From Caldicellulosiruptor kronotskyensis 2002 (GTDB taxonomy: Bacteria > Bacillota > Thermoanaerobacteria > Caldicellulosiruptorales > Caldicellulosiruptoraceae), in NCBI RefSeq assembly GCF_000166775.1, contig NC_014720.1, positions 186,001 to 250,000 of the forward strand: a stretch of 64,000 nt of DNA, read 5' to 3'. The notes under the pieces are model-generated. The model did not search any database. It saw only the letters and a list, made by a program, of their open reading frames with translations, and was not told the origin of the DNA. Made by a program: the position numbers and the translations under genes. This document shows, one piece after another, positions 9,918 to 18,123 of the stretch. How positions within the stretch are numbered: position 1 is the first letter of the stretch; each line of letters opens with the position of its first letter.

Positions 9918-11477
9918 TTATATTGAATTTATATCTACTGATGAGCTTCTAAAGGCAGAGGGTGTCATTCCAGTGAACTTTTTGAAAGCTTTGATAAAAT
10001 AGTTCGGGTCAGAAAAACCAACAGCAAATGATATTTCCTTTATACTCTTTGATGTATTTTTCAGAAGCTGACAAGCCTTTTGAATTCTAAGCTTTGTAAG
10101 GTATGTCTTGAAACTTACACCTGTGTATTTTTTAAACAATTTACTGAAATAATATGGGTTAAAGTTAAAAGTTGAGCTTATCTGTGAAAGTGTAATTTCC
10201 TCACTGTAGTTTTGGTTTATAAATTCTATTGCTTTGTTAATCGAATCATTGTTTATAATCTGTTCATGTTTGGTTTTTGCCTTGCTAAAAAGTGTAAGCA
10301 CAGCTTTTTTAAATATTTCTACAATCTGTTCATAAGAAGAATTAAGTATTTGCGGAATTAATTTTTCTACATCAATAGACTCATCGCTTGTTGCTATTCC
10401 AGTTTCAAGCAATAACATTATAATAAGTTTTATCACTTTGTATTTTAGGTTATTTTCCCCAAAAAGTTCAATGTATAATTTGCAAAGCTGGGTTATATAG
10501 TTTTCTATCATTGGAATTTGTGTTGGGTTGTTGATAGAATGAATCAGTTTTGCTTCTAAATTTTCTGTCAATAGAAGGAGATGCTCGTTTTCTTCGTTTT
10601 CTTCTGGGAATTCCAAGTCAAGGGTTGAATAGTATGCCTCCCAGAATGCATTTTCATATCCTTCTTCTAAGTAATAAAGGTCACTAAATCCAATTTTGAT
10701 ACTATTCCAGTAAGGTTTTTGTTTTAGAATTTCTTGAATTTTTTCTTGCAAAACCTCTGCTTCTTTCTGTGATTGAGACGGGAAAAAACAAATAAGATAC
10801 TCACCCATGCCAATTGATGTTAAAGCTTTGTGTTCAAAAGAGATTTTTATGTCTTTTCGGATATTGTCAAGTTCTTTGAAGCTTGAGACCAAATCACTTT
10901 TGTCTTTGAGTGTCAAAACCATTAAAAACCCGCTTTTAAGATTTATTCCAAAGATTTTTTCATATTGATTTACATCAACAATATCGAATGCATTTTTGAA
11001 TATTAAGGTAGGTATAAAACTGTTTTCAAGCAAGTTTCTCATCACAATCAGCTGTGCATTTTTTTCTATGTTCTCTTTTGTCCTTGCCAAAATGCTATCT
11101 ACTTGAGCTATTGCAGAGTGCATAGTTGAGATTATATCTTCTATTGAATACGGTTTTAGGATATATGCAAATGCCTTTTCCTTTATTGCTTTTTTGGCAA
11201 ACTCAAACCTGTCGTATGCAGAAACAATAATAAAAATTGGAAACTCTGAATTTTTCATTTTTCTGTACTCTTCTATAAGTTCAAGTCCATCTAAGTCTGG
11301 CATTTTAATGTCTATAAAAGCTATATGGTAAGAATAAAAAAGCAAATTTTCAAGTGCTTCTCTACCTGATGTAAATATAGAAATTTCAAAATCTGTATTC
11401 AGATTATTTTCAAGTATAAATTTAATAGAATCCACAACTATTTTTTCATCGTCAGCAATTAAAACTTTATACGTCAT
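9918..11477 (-). CDS. YesN-type response regulator (REC + AraC HTH)
   Basis: DNA-binding response regulator of 519 residues. An N-terminal receiver domain (about 1-125) carries the DDE acidic pocket, phospho-acceptor Asp in IDIKMPDLDG, and a conserved KPYS near residue 110. A long middle region has no recognised fold. Two AraC-type helix-turn-helix motifs lie at the C-terminus (about 415-510), with the NPYYFSKLFKKYTG and FSDPNYFIKAFKKFTG-MTP signatures. The reading frame overlaps the upstream kinase gene by 4 nt (ATGA), indicating translational coupling. The likely target is the divergent xylF-xylG-xylH promoter region and perhaps its own operon; this is inferred from position. Confidence 0.9.
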   Translation of the reverse strand: MTYKVLIADDEKIVVDSIKFILENNLNTDFEISIFTSGREALENLLFYSYHIAFIDIKMPDLDGLELIEEYRKMKNSEFPIFIIVSAYDRFEFAKKAIKEKAFAYILKPYSIEDIISTMHSAIAQVDSILARTKENIEKNAQLIVMRNLLENSFIPTLIFKNAFDIVDVNQYEKIFGINLKSGFLMVLTLKDKSDLVSSFKELDNIRKDIKISFEHKALTSIGMGEYLICFFPSQSQKEAEVLQEKIQEILKQKPYWNSIKIGFSDLYYLEEGYENAFWEAYYSTLDLEFPEENEENEHLLLLTENLEAKLIHSINNPTQIPMIENYITQLCKLYIELFGENNLKYKVIKLIIMLLLETGIATSDESIDVEKLIPQILNSSYEQIVEIFKKAVLTLFSKAKTKHEQIINNDSINKAIEFINQNYSEEITLSQISSTFNFNPYYFSKLFKKYTGVSFKTYLTKLRIQKACQLLKNTSKSIKEISFAVGFSDPNYFIKAFKKFTGMTPSAFRSSSVDINSI

Positions 11478-12961
11478 AAAGTATTCACCTCATTTTTTGG
11501 AAGCTTTGAGTAATCTATTATAAATGGTACTTTTATTATGACTTTTGTTCCACCTTCAACATTTGATTCTATATATAAAGGTCTTTCAACACCGTAAAAA
11601 TACGAAAGACGTTTTGCGATGTTGTTAAGCCCTATCCCAGTTGTTTTATTATCTTCAAATGAAAAGTTTTTCAAATCTTCAAGTATCTCTTCTTCGATGC
11701 CCCTTCCGTTGTCCCACACAACAATCTCTGCGTTTTCTTCAACTTTGCGTGCTACAATCTTGATAAGTCCGCTTTCTTTTTCTTTGAATCCATGCACAAT
11801 AGCATTTTCAACAAGTGGCTGAAGTATCATGCAAGGCATAAGTAAAAGTTTTGTCTCATCTTCAACATCAATTTCAAGAGTTATCTTGTTACCAAATCTC
11901 ATGTGATATATATACATGTAATTATTGACATTTTCTATTTCATCTTCTAACCTTACAGTTCTGTTTATATTGTGAACAACGTATCTTAAGTAACTTGAGG
12001 TTCTGAGCAAAATTTCATATGTCTGCTTTGCATTTTCAAACATGGCTATCTGAAGAATTGTGTTTAAAGTGTTAAATAAAAAGTGAGGGTTTATCTGAGC
12101 TTGCAGGTTTTTAAGCTCTGCTTCTTGCAATGCCTGCCTATATTTTATCGCTTCAATCTTTTGTTGGGCATACATTCTTTCAATTTCAGCTTTTTCTTCA
12201 AGTTTTTTAACCATATCTTTTATGTTAAAAATCATGTTAGAAAAAGACTGGTACAAAACTGCAACTTCGTCGTTAGAAGAATATTGTGGAAGCTGAGCTT
12301 CTAAGTTACCATGTGCTATCTTGTTTGCCACCTTTGATAGATTAATAATTGGTGTTGTAAAACTATTGCTGAAAACTATGCTCAGTAATGAGGCAAATAA
12401 TGTCCATATAAGTATTACCAGTGTATTGATTCTTCTTATGTCATTTAACTGTTTTTGTGATCTATGATGAATCTGCATTGTGAATTTTATCTTCTGTTCG
12501 CTAAATTTTTCAAGATAATCATTTAAAAATTTTGAGAAATCAAGATATTCAGAATAAGTTTTGGAAAGTGGCAAATTTCCTTTCTTGTAAATTACAAGTC
12601 GTTCGGTTAGCTTGCTAAGGTGTTCAAATATGGTGATTAAGTTTGTATAGTATAGAAATTCTTCTTTTGTTGTAATTTTGTTTTCAAGAGCTGTTAGTTT
12701 TTCGTCAATTGCGTTAAGAGAACCATAGACAGAGAGCATAGAATCAGAGTCTCCAGAGATTAAATATCTTTGAAGATTAGAATTTAGCAAAGATATTTCT
12801 TCTTTGGTTGTATTGATTGTATTTATTGTTTCAAATGTTTCGTTTACCAGACTTACAATGTAACTATTGTTGTACTGGATTAAAATGTCGATTGCAAGCA
12901 ATGACAAGATTATTATAAAGAAAAATGTAAGAAGCTTGCTCTGCACAGAAAAAAACTTCAT
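11474..12961 (-). CDS. LytS/YesM-type sensor histidine kinase
   Basis: Membrane sensor kinase of 495 residues. Transmembrane helix 1 is at about residues 8-28, an extracytoplasmic helical region follows to about 175, then transmembrane helix 2 (about 178-200) and a HAMP domain. A coiled coil leads into the His_kinase domain with NPHFLFN (phospho-acceptor His near residue 293). A HATPase_c domain follows with the N-box NAIVHGF, DNGRGIEEE and GIGLNNIAKRL. Its extracytoplasmic part is too small and helical to be a sugar-binding fold, which agrees with sensing through a partner protein. It lies between two anchored binding-protein genes and overlaps the regulator gene. Confidence 0.92.
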   Translation of the reverse strand: MKFFSVQSKLLTFFFIIILSLLAIDILIQYNNSYIVSLVNETFETINTINTTKEEISLLNSNLQRYLISGDSDSMLSVYGSLNAIDEKLTALENKITTKEEFLYYTNLITIFEHLSKLTERLVIYKKGNLPLSKTYSEYLDFSKFLNDYLEKFSEQKIKFTMQIHHRSQKQLNDIRRINTLVILIWTLFASLLSIVFSNSFTTPIINLSKVANKIAHGNLEAQLPQYSSNDEVAVLYQSFSNMIFNIKDMVKKLEEKAEIERMYAQQKIEAIKYRQALQEAELKNLQAQINPHFLFNTLNTILQIAMFENAKQTYEILLRTSSYLRYVVHNINRTVRLEDEIENVNNYMYIYHMRFGNKITLEIDVEDETKLLLMPCMILQPLVENAIVHGFKEKESGLIKIVARKVEENAEIVVWDNGRGIEEEILEDLKNFSFEDNKTTGIGLNNIAKRLSYFYGVERPLYIESNVEGGTKVIIKVPFIIDYSKLPKNEVNTL

Positions 12962-12973
12962 TTTTAATCACCT

Positions 12974-13948
12974 TTATTCGATAACGTTAAAATTTGTTGA
13001 GATATGAGAAGATGCATGACCAAACTTTTTCCAGCTAAGTATTGCCTCACAAAGCTTTTGGGCAATCAAATCTCCTTTGTCATTTATAATTCCATTGATT
13101 ATCTTTTCTTTAACATATTTTTGAAGTTTTTCATTTGTACCAGCACCAATTACAATGAATTTGTCAAGCTTATTAAAGGTTATAATATTTTGAGCAATTG
13201 TAAGTGTGTCTGTTTCACTTCCAATATAAATTACATTGAATTTCTGTTTGTCTTCTAAAATGAGCTGTCTTGCAACCTCCTCAGATGGGAATGCAGGGTA
13301 TTCAAAATTAAAGTTTTTTATACTAATTTCTTTTATACCTTTGGATTTTAAAAAGTCAGTAAGCCCTTTTACCTCAAGCGTTCCGCCAATTGTTGTATAA
13401 AAAGGATTGATAATTGCAATTCTTAAGTCTTTAGGTATACTGTTTTTTTCATTTAAAACTTTATATATAATCTTTCCAGCTATCTTGCCTTTATAATAAT
13501 AATCAATTCCTACAAAAACATCTTCGTATCTAAAGAGCATATCATTAAATAGGGATACAATAAAAATATTATTGCTTTTAATAATTGGCAACATTTGAGC
13601 AATTTCTTTTGAATTATATATATTGCACATAACAATTGCATCTGGTTTTGTCACAGTTGCCAATTTCAAATATTTATATGCTTCTTCAGAGGTGTTATAA
13701 AATACAATATCACTTATAATTCCCTGCTTTTCTGAGATATCTTTATATTTTTCCAAAAACCAGTTCCAGTATGTCTGATTTTGAGGCAATATCATCATTA
13801 TTCTTACTGAATTTCTAAAGTTTGTTTTTTTATCTGTTACATTTATAAATCTTATATTATAAATATCATACAATGCAATGGCTACAAAGATAATTGCGCT
13901 GAAAAAAGCTATCAATCTAAAGCTCAAATTTTGCATTCTTTTTCGCAT
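12974..13948 (-). CDS. membrane-anchored periplasmic-binding-protein-like receptor
   Basis: First gene of the sensing operon. It encodes a basic N-terminus, one membrane helix (about residues 8-30) and a type 1 periplasmic-binding (Peripla_BP_4-like) domain starting VRIMMILPQN. It is only distantly related to the XylFII-like protein at the other end of the operon and lacks that protein's EERW and TGQDAD motifs. The frame is open to a TTG 24 nt upstream, but the GGGAGG there is itself the ribosome-binding site for the ATG at 13948, which is chosen. The gap to the kinase gene is 12 nt. It is presumably a second ligand-binding input to the kinase; its ligand cannot be told from sequence. Confidence 0.75.
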   Translation of the reverse strand: MRKRMQNLSFRLIAFFSAIIFVAIALYDIYNIRFINVTDKKTNFRNSVRIMMILPQNQTYWNWFLEKYKDISEKQGIISDIVFYNTSEEAYKYLKLATVTKPDAIVMCNIYNSKEIAQMLPIIKSNNIFIVSLFNDMLFRYEDVFVGIDYYYKGKIAGKIIYKVLNEKNSIPKDLRIAIINPFYTTIGGTLEVKGLTDFLKSKGIKEISIKNFNFEYPAFPSEEVARQLILEDKQKFNVIYIGSETDTLTIAQNIITFNKLDKFIVIGAGTNEKLQKYVKEKIINGIINDKGDLIAQKLCEAILSWKKFGHASSHISTNFNVIE

Positions 13949-14092
13949 CTTTGCTTTTTCCTCCCTCAACAACCATTATAGCATTTTTGACACACAGCAC
14001 CCTATAGTAATTTTTTGATTTCAAAAAAGTGCTATTCGTCTTGTAATGAAAATTTAATAATTCCACCAACACGTCAAAAAATAATAGTGTAT

Positions 14093-14121
14093 TTGAAAAT
14101 GTTTATTGTTAAAATGATATT
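14093..14121 (+). promoter_or_regulatory. candidate sigma-A promoter for xylF-xylG-xylH
   Basis: TTGAAA (14093-14098), a 17-nt spacer and GATATT (14116-14121) precede the xylF ribosome-binding site in the 214-nt divergent gap between the sensing operon and xylF. The -10 box is imperfect. The rest of the gap is AT-rich, and no clear operator was found. Confidence 0.35.
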
Positions 14122-14162
14122 GCAAATCAAACAAAAAAATTTGATAAGGAGGTTTAATTGTA

Positions 14163-15218
14163 ATGAAAAAATCACTATTAAGAATTGTTGCCATTTTTGT
14201 TGCGGTTGCCTTCATAGTTGGTATTGGCTATGCAGTTGTTCCAAAGTATGCAAGTGCAAAATCTTCTAAAAAGCAAATCAAGATTGGGTTGTCCTTAGCT
14301 ACTTTGCAGGAGGAAAGATGGCACAAAGACAGAGATGAATTTGTAAAAGCAGCTCAAAAGCTTGGTGCAAAAGTTTTAGTTCAGGCTGCTAATATGGACG
14401 ATGTAAAGCAAAAAGAACAGTGTGAGAATTTAATTAGCCAGGGTGTAGATGTTCTTGTTATAGTTCCAAACAATGCAGAAGTTTTCACATCCATAATTGA
14501 AGAAGCTCACAAGGCAAAAATACCAGTAATTTCATACGACAGATTAATTAAAAACGCAAATGTTGATCTTTACATCTCATTTGACAATATAAAAGTTGGT
14601 GAACTTCAGGGTAAATACTTAACATCAAAGGTTCCAAAGGGCAACTACTTTGTATTCAGAGGCGCTCCAACAGACAACAACGCAACACTCTTCTATCAAG
14701 GTGCTATGAAGTATATCCAGCCACTTGTAAAGAGCGGAAAAGTTAAAGTTCTCTTTGACCAGCCAGTAAAAGATTGGAAACCAGAAGAGGCTTTGAGACT
14801 TTGTGAAAATGCTCTTACTGCAGCAAAGAACAACGTTCAAGGAATCTTGGCACCAAACGATGGAACAGCTGGCGGAATCATTCAGGCTCTCAAAGCACAG
14901 GGGCTTGCTGGCAAGGTTGTTGTAACAGGTCAGGATGCTGATCTTGCAGCTGTTAAGAGAATTGTTGAGGGTACACAGACAATGACAGTGTTCAAAGATG
15001 TGAGACTTTTAGCTAAAAAAGCTGCTGAGGTTGCAGTTGAGCTTGCAAAAGGCAAGAAGGTTTCTCAGCTCAAAGATGTAAATGGCAAGGTTTACAACGG
15101 AAAACTCAATGTTCCATCAATACTTTTGACACCTGTTGCTGTTGATAAGTCTAACATCGACAAGGTATTGATTCAGAGCGGTTGGTTTACAAAAGAACAG
15201 GTTTATGGAAAGAAGTAA
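14163..15218 (+). CDS. xylF: xylose-type ABC transporter substrate-binding protein
   Basis: Extracytoplasmic binding protein of a CUT2-class sugar importer, expected to bind D-xylose or a related monosaccharide. The N-terminus has a basic start, a hydrophobic helix (about residues 7-27) and an ASA-like cleavage site. There is no lipobox cysteine, which is unusual for a binding protein in a monoderm bacterium. The mature region starts IKIGLSLATLQEERW and contains ISYDRL, the APNDGTAGGIIQAL stretch and VVTGQDADLAAVKR, all typical of XylF. A strong AGGAGG lies 9 nt before the ATG. It is followed by a hairpin and then the ATPase and permease genes. Substrate is assigned by family resemblance only. 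Confidence 0.85.
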   Translation: MKKSLLRIVAIFVAVAFIVGIGYAVVPKYASAKSSKKQIKIGLSLATLQEERWHKDRDEFVKAAQKLGAKVLVQAANMDDVKQKEQCENLISQGVDVLVIVPNNAEVFTSIIEEAHKAKIPVISYDRLIKNANVDLYISFDNIKVGELQGKYLTSKVPKGNYFVFRGAPTDNNATLFYQGAMKYIQPLVKSGKVKVLFDQPVKDWKPEEALRLCENALTAAKNNVQGILAPNDGTAGGIIQALKAQGLAGKVVVTGQDADLAAVKRIVEGTQTMTVFKDVRLLAKKAAEVAVELAKGKKVSQLKDVNGKVYNGKLNVPSILLTPVAVDKSNIDKVLIQSGWFTKEQVYGKK

Positions 15219-15250
15219 TTTGAGATTTCAGCTATAAAGCTTGGCTGATT

Positions 15251-15286
15251 TTCTGGGAAGGGGTGGGCTTTTGCCCCTTCTCAGAA
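15251..15286 (+). terminator. partial terminator/processing hairpin between xylF and xylG
   Basis: A 13-bp stem with one G-U pair and a 10-nt loop, followed by TTTAATTTT. Its place between the binding-protein and ATPase genes fits the usual excess of binding protein over transporter. Confidence 0.6.
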
Positions 15287-15320
15287 TTTAATTTTGAAGG
15301 GGTGAAGGTGGTATTTTAAG

Positions 15321-16838
15321 ATGAGCGAATATATTCTTGAGATGGTGCACATAACAAAAGAATTTCCAGGTGTCAAAGCACTTGATGATGTAACTTTTAG
15401 GGTCAAAAAAGGTGAAATCCACGCTCTTGTTGGTGAAAATGGTGCAGGAAAATCCACTTTGATGAAGATTTTAAGTGGTGTGTATCCGTATGGCACATAC
15501 AGCGGTGATATTTTTATTGAGGGCAAGAAACAGCATTTTAGAAATATTAAAGACAGCGAACATGCAGGTGTTGCAATAATTTACCAGGAGCTGACCCTTG
15601 TTAAAGGCATGACTGTAGGTGAGAATATCTTTCTTGGCAGAGAGCCAGTTGTAAACGGGATTATAAACTGGAATAAGGTCTATGCTGATTCTAAAAAACT
15701 TTTTGAAAAGCTAAACATTGAGATAGATGTTTATGAAAAAGTTGAAAATTTAGGAATAGGCCAACAGCAGATGGTTGAGATTGCAAAGGCTATTTCAAAA
15801 GATAGCAAGATTTTAATTCTTGATGAGCCAACAGCAGCATTAACAGAGAGTGAAACAAGGCAGCTTTTCAGAATTTTAAAAGACCTCAAAAACCACGGGG
15901 TTACCTGCATATATATCTCTCACAGACTTGAAGAAATATTTGAGATAGCAGATACAGTAACAGTTTTAAGAGATGGTAAAACAATTTCAACAGACCCAAT
16001 ATCAAATCTCACTGAAGATGAGATAATAAAAAGAATGGTTGGGCGAGAACTTACTCAAAGGTATCCAAAAGTGCCACACAAAGCAAAAAGAACAATTATG
16101 GAAGTTAGAAACTTTTCTGTTTATGACAAAGATAATCCAGAAAAGAAAATAATAGATAATGTAAGCTTTGAGATAAAAGAGGGAGAAATTTTGGGTATAT
16201 CAGGACTTATGGGGGCTGGCAGAACAGAACTTTTTATGAGCATATTTGGAGCATATCCAGGAAGAAAAGAAGGAGAAATTTGGCTTGAAGGGAAGAAAAT
16301 AAGTATAAATAACCCCAGAGAGGCAATAGAACACGGGATATGTTATCTTTCAGAAGACAGAAAACGATATGGGCTTGTGCTCATGATGGATATAAAAGAC
16401 AACATATTGCTTCCGAACTACCAGAAGTTTGCAAACGGTGGGATAATAAATATTCCAAAGTCACTCAGCACAGCTTTGGATTATGTTGGCAAGCTCAGAA
16501 TTAAAATAGCTTCACCTTTCCAGCAGGTTATGAATTTAAGCGGTGGTAACCAGCAAAAGGTTATTATTGCTAAATGGCTTTTAGCAAATCCAAAAATATT
16601 AATTCTTGATGAGCCTACAAGAGGTATTGACGTTGGTGCAAAGTATGAAATTTATAACCTTATGAACCAGTTTGTTGACCAGGGTGTAGGAATTGTTATG
16701 ATTTCATCAGAACTTCCTGAGATTTTGGGTATGTCAGATAGAATACTTGTTATGCAAAAGGGCAAAATTGCAGGTGAGCTCATGGCCGAAGATGCAACTC
16801 AAGAAAAGATTATGACTTTAGCAACAGGAGGAAGATAG
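15321..16838 (+). CDS. xylG: sugar ABC transporter ATPase (two ABC domains)
   Basis: Cytoplasmic ATPase of 505 residues that powers the CUT2 sugar importer. The N-terminal ABC domain has Walker A GENGAGKST, a signature region LGIGQQQMVEIAKA and Walker B ILILDEPTAAL. The C-terminal domain has the degenerate Walker A GLMGAGRTE normal for this class, a full signature LSGGNQQKV and ILILDEPTRGIDVG. Length and domain layout match XylG/RbsA/MglA. The permease gene begins 3 nt after its stop. Direct linkage with xylF and the permease makes the transporter assignment firm; the exact sugar is inferred. Confidence 0.9.
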   Translation: MSEYILEMVHITKEFPGVKALDDVTFRVKKGEIHALVGENGAGKSTLMKILSGVYPYGTYSGDIFIEGKKQHFRNIKDSEHAGVAIIYQELTLVKGMTVGENIFLGREPVVNGIINWNKVYADSKKLFEKLNIEIDVYEKVENLGIGQQQMVEIAKAISKDSKILILDEPTAALTESETRQLFRILKDLKNHGVTCIYISHRLEEIFEIADTVTVLRDGKTISTDPISNLTEDEIIKRMVGRELTQRYPKVPHKAKRTIMEVRNFSVYDKDNPEKKIIDNVSFEIKEGEILGISGLMGAGRTELFMSIFGAYPGRKEGEIWLEGKKISINNPREAIEHGICYLSEDRKRYGLVLMMDIKDNILLPNYQKFANGGIINIPKSLSTALDYVGKLRIKIASPFQQVMNLSGGNQQKVIIAKWLLANPKILILDEPTRGIDVGAKYEIYNLMNQFVDQGVGIVMISSELPEILGMSDRILVMQKGKIAGELMAEDATQEKIMTLATGGR

Positions 16839-16841
16839 GTT

Positions 16842-17963
16842 ATGAATTTGAAAAAAAACTTGCGAACTTACACTCTCATAATCGCAATTCTCCTTATATG
16901 GACAATATTTACAGTACTTACTGATGGGAATTTTCTAACACCAAGAAATCTTTCAATGCTTGCAAGACAGATGGCAATCACAGCTCTTGTTGCAATTGGT
17001 ATGGTATTTGTAATTGTTGCAGGGCACATTGACCTTTCGGTTGGTTCTGTTGTCGGATTTACTGGTGCTATTGCTGGTGTTTTGCAGGTTTGGAATGGGT
17101 GGTCAACTCCTGCTACAGTTATTGCAGTTTTGATAGTTGGTATTATAATTGGTATATGGCAAGGATACTGGGTTGCATACAGGGGCGTTCCAGCATTCAT
17201 TGTTACACTGGCAGGCATGCTTGTGTTCAGAGGCGGTGTGCTTTTAGCAAGCAAGGGTATTACAATATCACCTTTTAAAGATAGTTTTAGGTTTATCGGG
17301 CAAGGATATTTGAATAAAGCTTTGAGCATTGCATTTGGGGCTGTCTTAATTGTTGGGTATCTTCTTTTAACAATTAGCCAGAGAAATAGAAGGAAAAAAT
17401 ACAACTTAGAAGTTTTGCCAATGGGCTTAGAGATTGCAAAAGCTACAGTTGTAATTGCTCTTATTGTTGCATTTACGGGCGTTATGATAAGCTATGAGGG
17501 AATTTCTATTCCTGTTCTGATACTTGTTGTGTTTACAATCCTGCTAACATTTGTCTCTCAAAACACAACATTTGGAAAATATGTGTATGCAATAGGTGGG
17601 AACAAAGAAGCAGCAAGTCTTTCGGGTATAAACATTAGAAATGTGACAATGAAGATTTTCATTCTCATGGGATTTTTATCAGCACTGGCTGGAATTGTTT
17701 TAACATCAAGGCTTGACGCTGCAACATCTGGTGCTGGAACAAATATGGAGCTTGATGCAATTGCTGCAGCAATCCTCGGTGGAACAAGCACACTTGGCGG
17801 TGAAGGAACAGTTCCGGGTGCTATCATAGGTGCACTTATTATGGCAAGCATAGACAACGGTATGAGCCTTTTGAACTTGGAATATTCATATCAGCTGATT
17901 GTAAAAGGCTTGGTGTTAGTATTTGCTGTATGGCTTGATATTATGTCAAGAAAGAAAGCATAA
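16842..17963 (+). CDS. xylH: sugar ABC transporter permease
   Basis: Polytopic inner-membrane permease of 373 residues and roughly ten hydrophobic helices, partner of the double ATPase before it. Family marks are the VAGHIDLSVGSVVGFTGAI stretch near the first helices and the C-terminal region DAIAAAILGGTSTLGGEG followed by VPGAIIGALIMASIDNGMSL, both typical of BPD_transp_2 (XylH/RbsC) proteins. It is translated from an ATG just after the ATPase stop, so the two are coupled. It closes the xylFGH operon; an inverted repeat with a tiny open frame follows. Confidence 0.9.
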   Translation: MNLKKNLRTYTLIIAILLIWTIFTVLTDGNFLTPRNLSMLARQMAITALVAIGMVFVIVAGHIDLSVGSVVGFTGAIAGVLQVWNGWSTPATVIAVLIVGIIIGIWQGYWVAYRGVPAFIVTLAGMLVFRGGVLLASKGITISPFKDSFRFIGQGYLNKALSIAFGAVLIVGYLLLTISQRNRRKKYNLEVLPMGLEIAKATVVIALIVAFTGVMISYEGISIPVLILVVFTILLTFVSQNTTFGKYVYAIGGNKEAASLSGINIRNVTMKIFILMGFLSALAGIVLTSRLDAATSGAGTNMELDAIAAAILGGTSTLGGEGTVPGAIIGALIMASIDNGMSLLNLEYSYQLIVKGLVLVFAVWLDIMSRKKA

Positions 17964-17981
17964 AATATTAGTTTTTTAGAG

Positions 17982-18052
17982 GGCCATAGCTTAAAAGGAG
18001 TATTTTTATGTTACTTAAGAGAAATATTTTAAGGTATTTAAAAGCTATGGCC
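17982..18052. repeat. 11-bp inverted repeat with 49-nt loop after xylH
   Basis: GGCCATAGCTT at 17982-17992 is repeated in inverted orientation at 18042-18052. The 49-nt loop holds a good ribosome-binding site and the start of a 16-codon frame. It is not a canonical terminator because of the loop size. Confidence 0.6.
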
Positions 18053-18058
18053 TTTTAA
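18008..18058 (+). CDS. possible 16-residue leader/small peptide
   Basis: ATG-initiated frame encoding a very short basic-hydrophobic peptide (MLLKRNILRYLKAMAF). AAAAGGAG lies 7 nt upstream, as good as the ribosome-binding sites of the real genes here. The frame lies inside the loop and right arm of the inverted repeat between xylH and the chemoreceptor, so its translation would open that structure. Function unknown; it may be chance. Confidence 0.3.
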   Translation: MLLKRNILRYLKAMAF

Positions 18059-18062
18059 ACTT

Positions 18063-18092
18063 TTGGGTGACAAAAGAATTTGGGTTTATAAT
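18063..18092 (+). promoter_or_regulatory. candidate promoter of the chemoreceptor gene
   Basis: A perfect TATAAT (18087-18092) lies 18 nt downstream of TTGGGT (18063-18068). The -35 box is weak. It sits about 30 nt before the receptor start and after the inverted repeat. Confidence 0.45.
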
Positions 18093-18123
18093 CTAAAAAT
18101 ATATTTATGAAAGGTGGCTATTT

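Noticed and set aside
16868-17404. 178-codon antisense frame within xylH
   Set aside because: Antisense of a hydrophobic permease often yields open frames; no start signal, and the plus-strand gene is certain.
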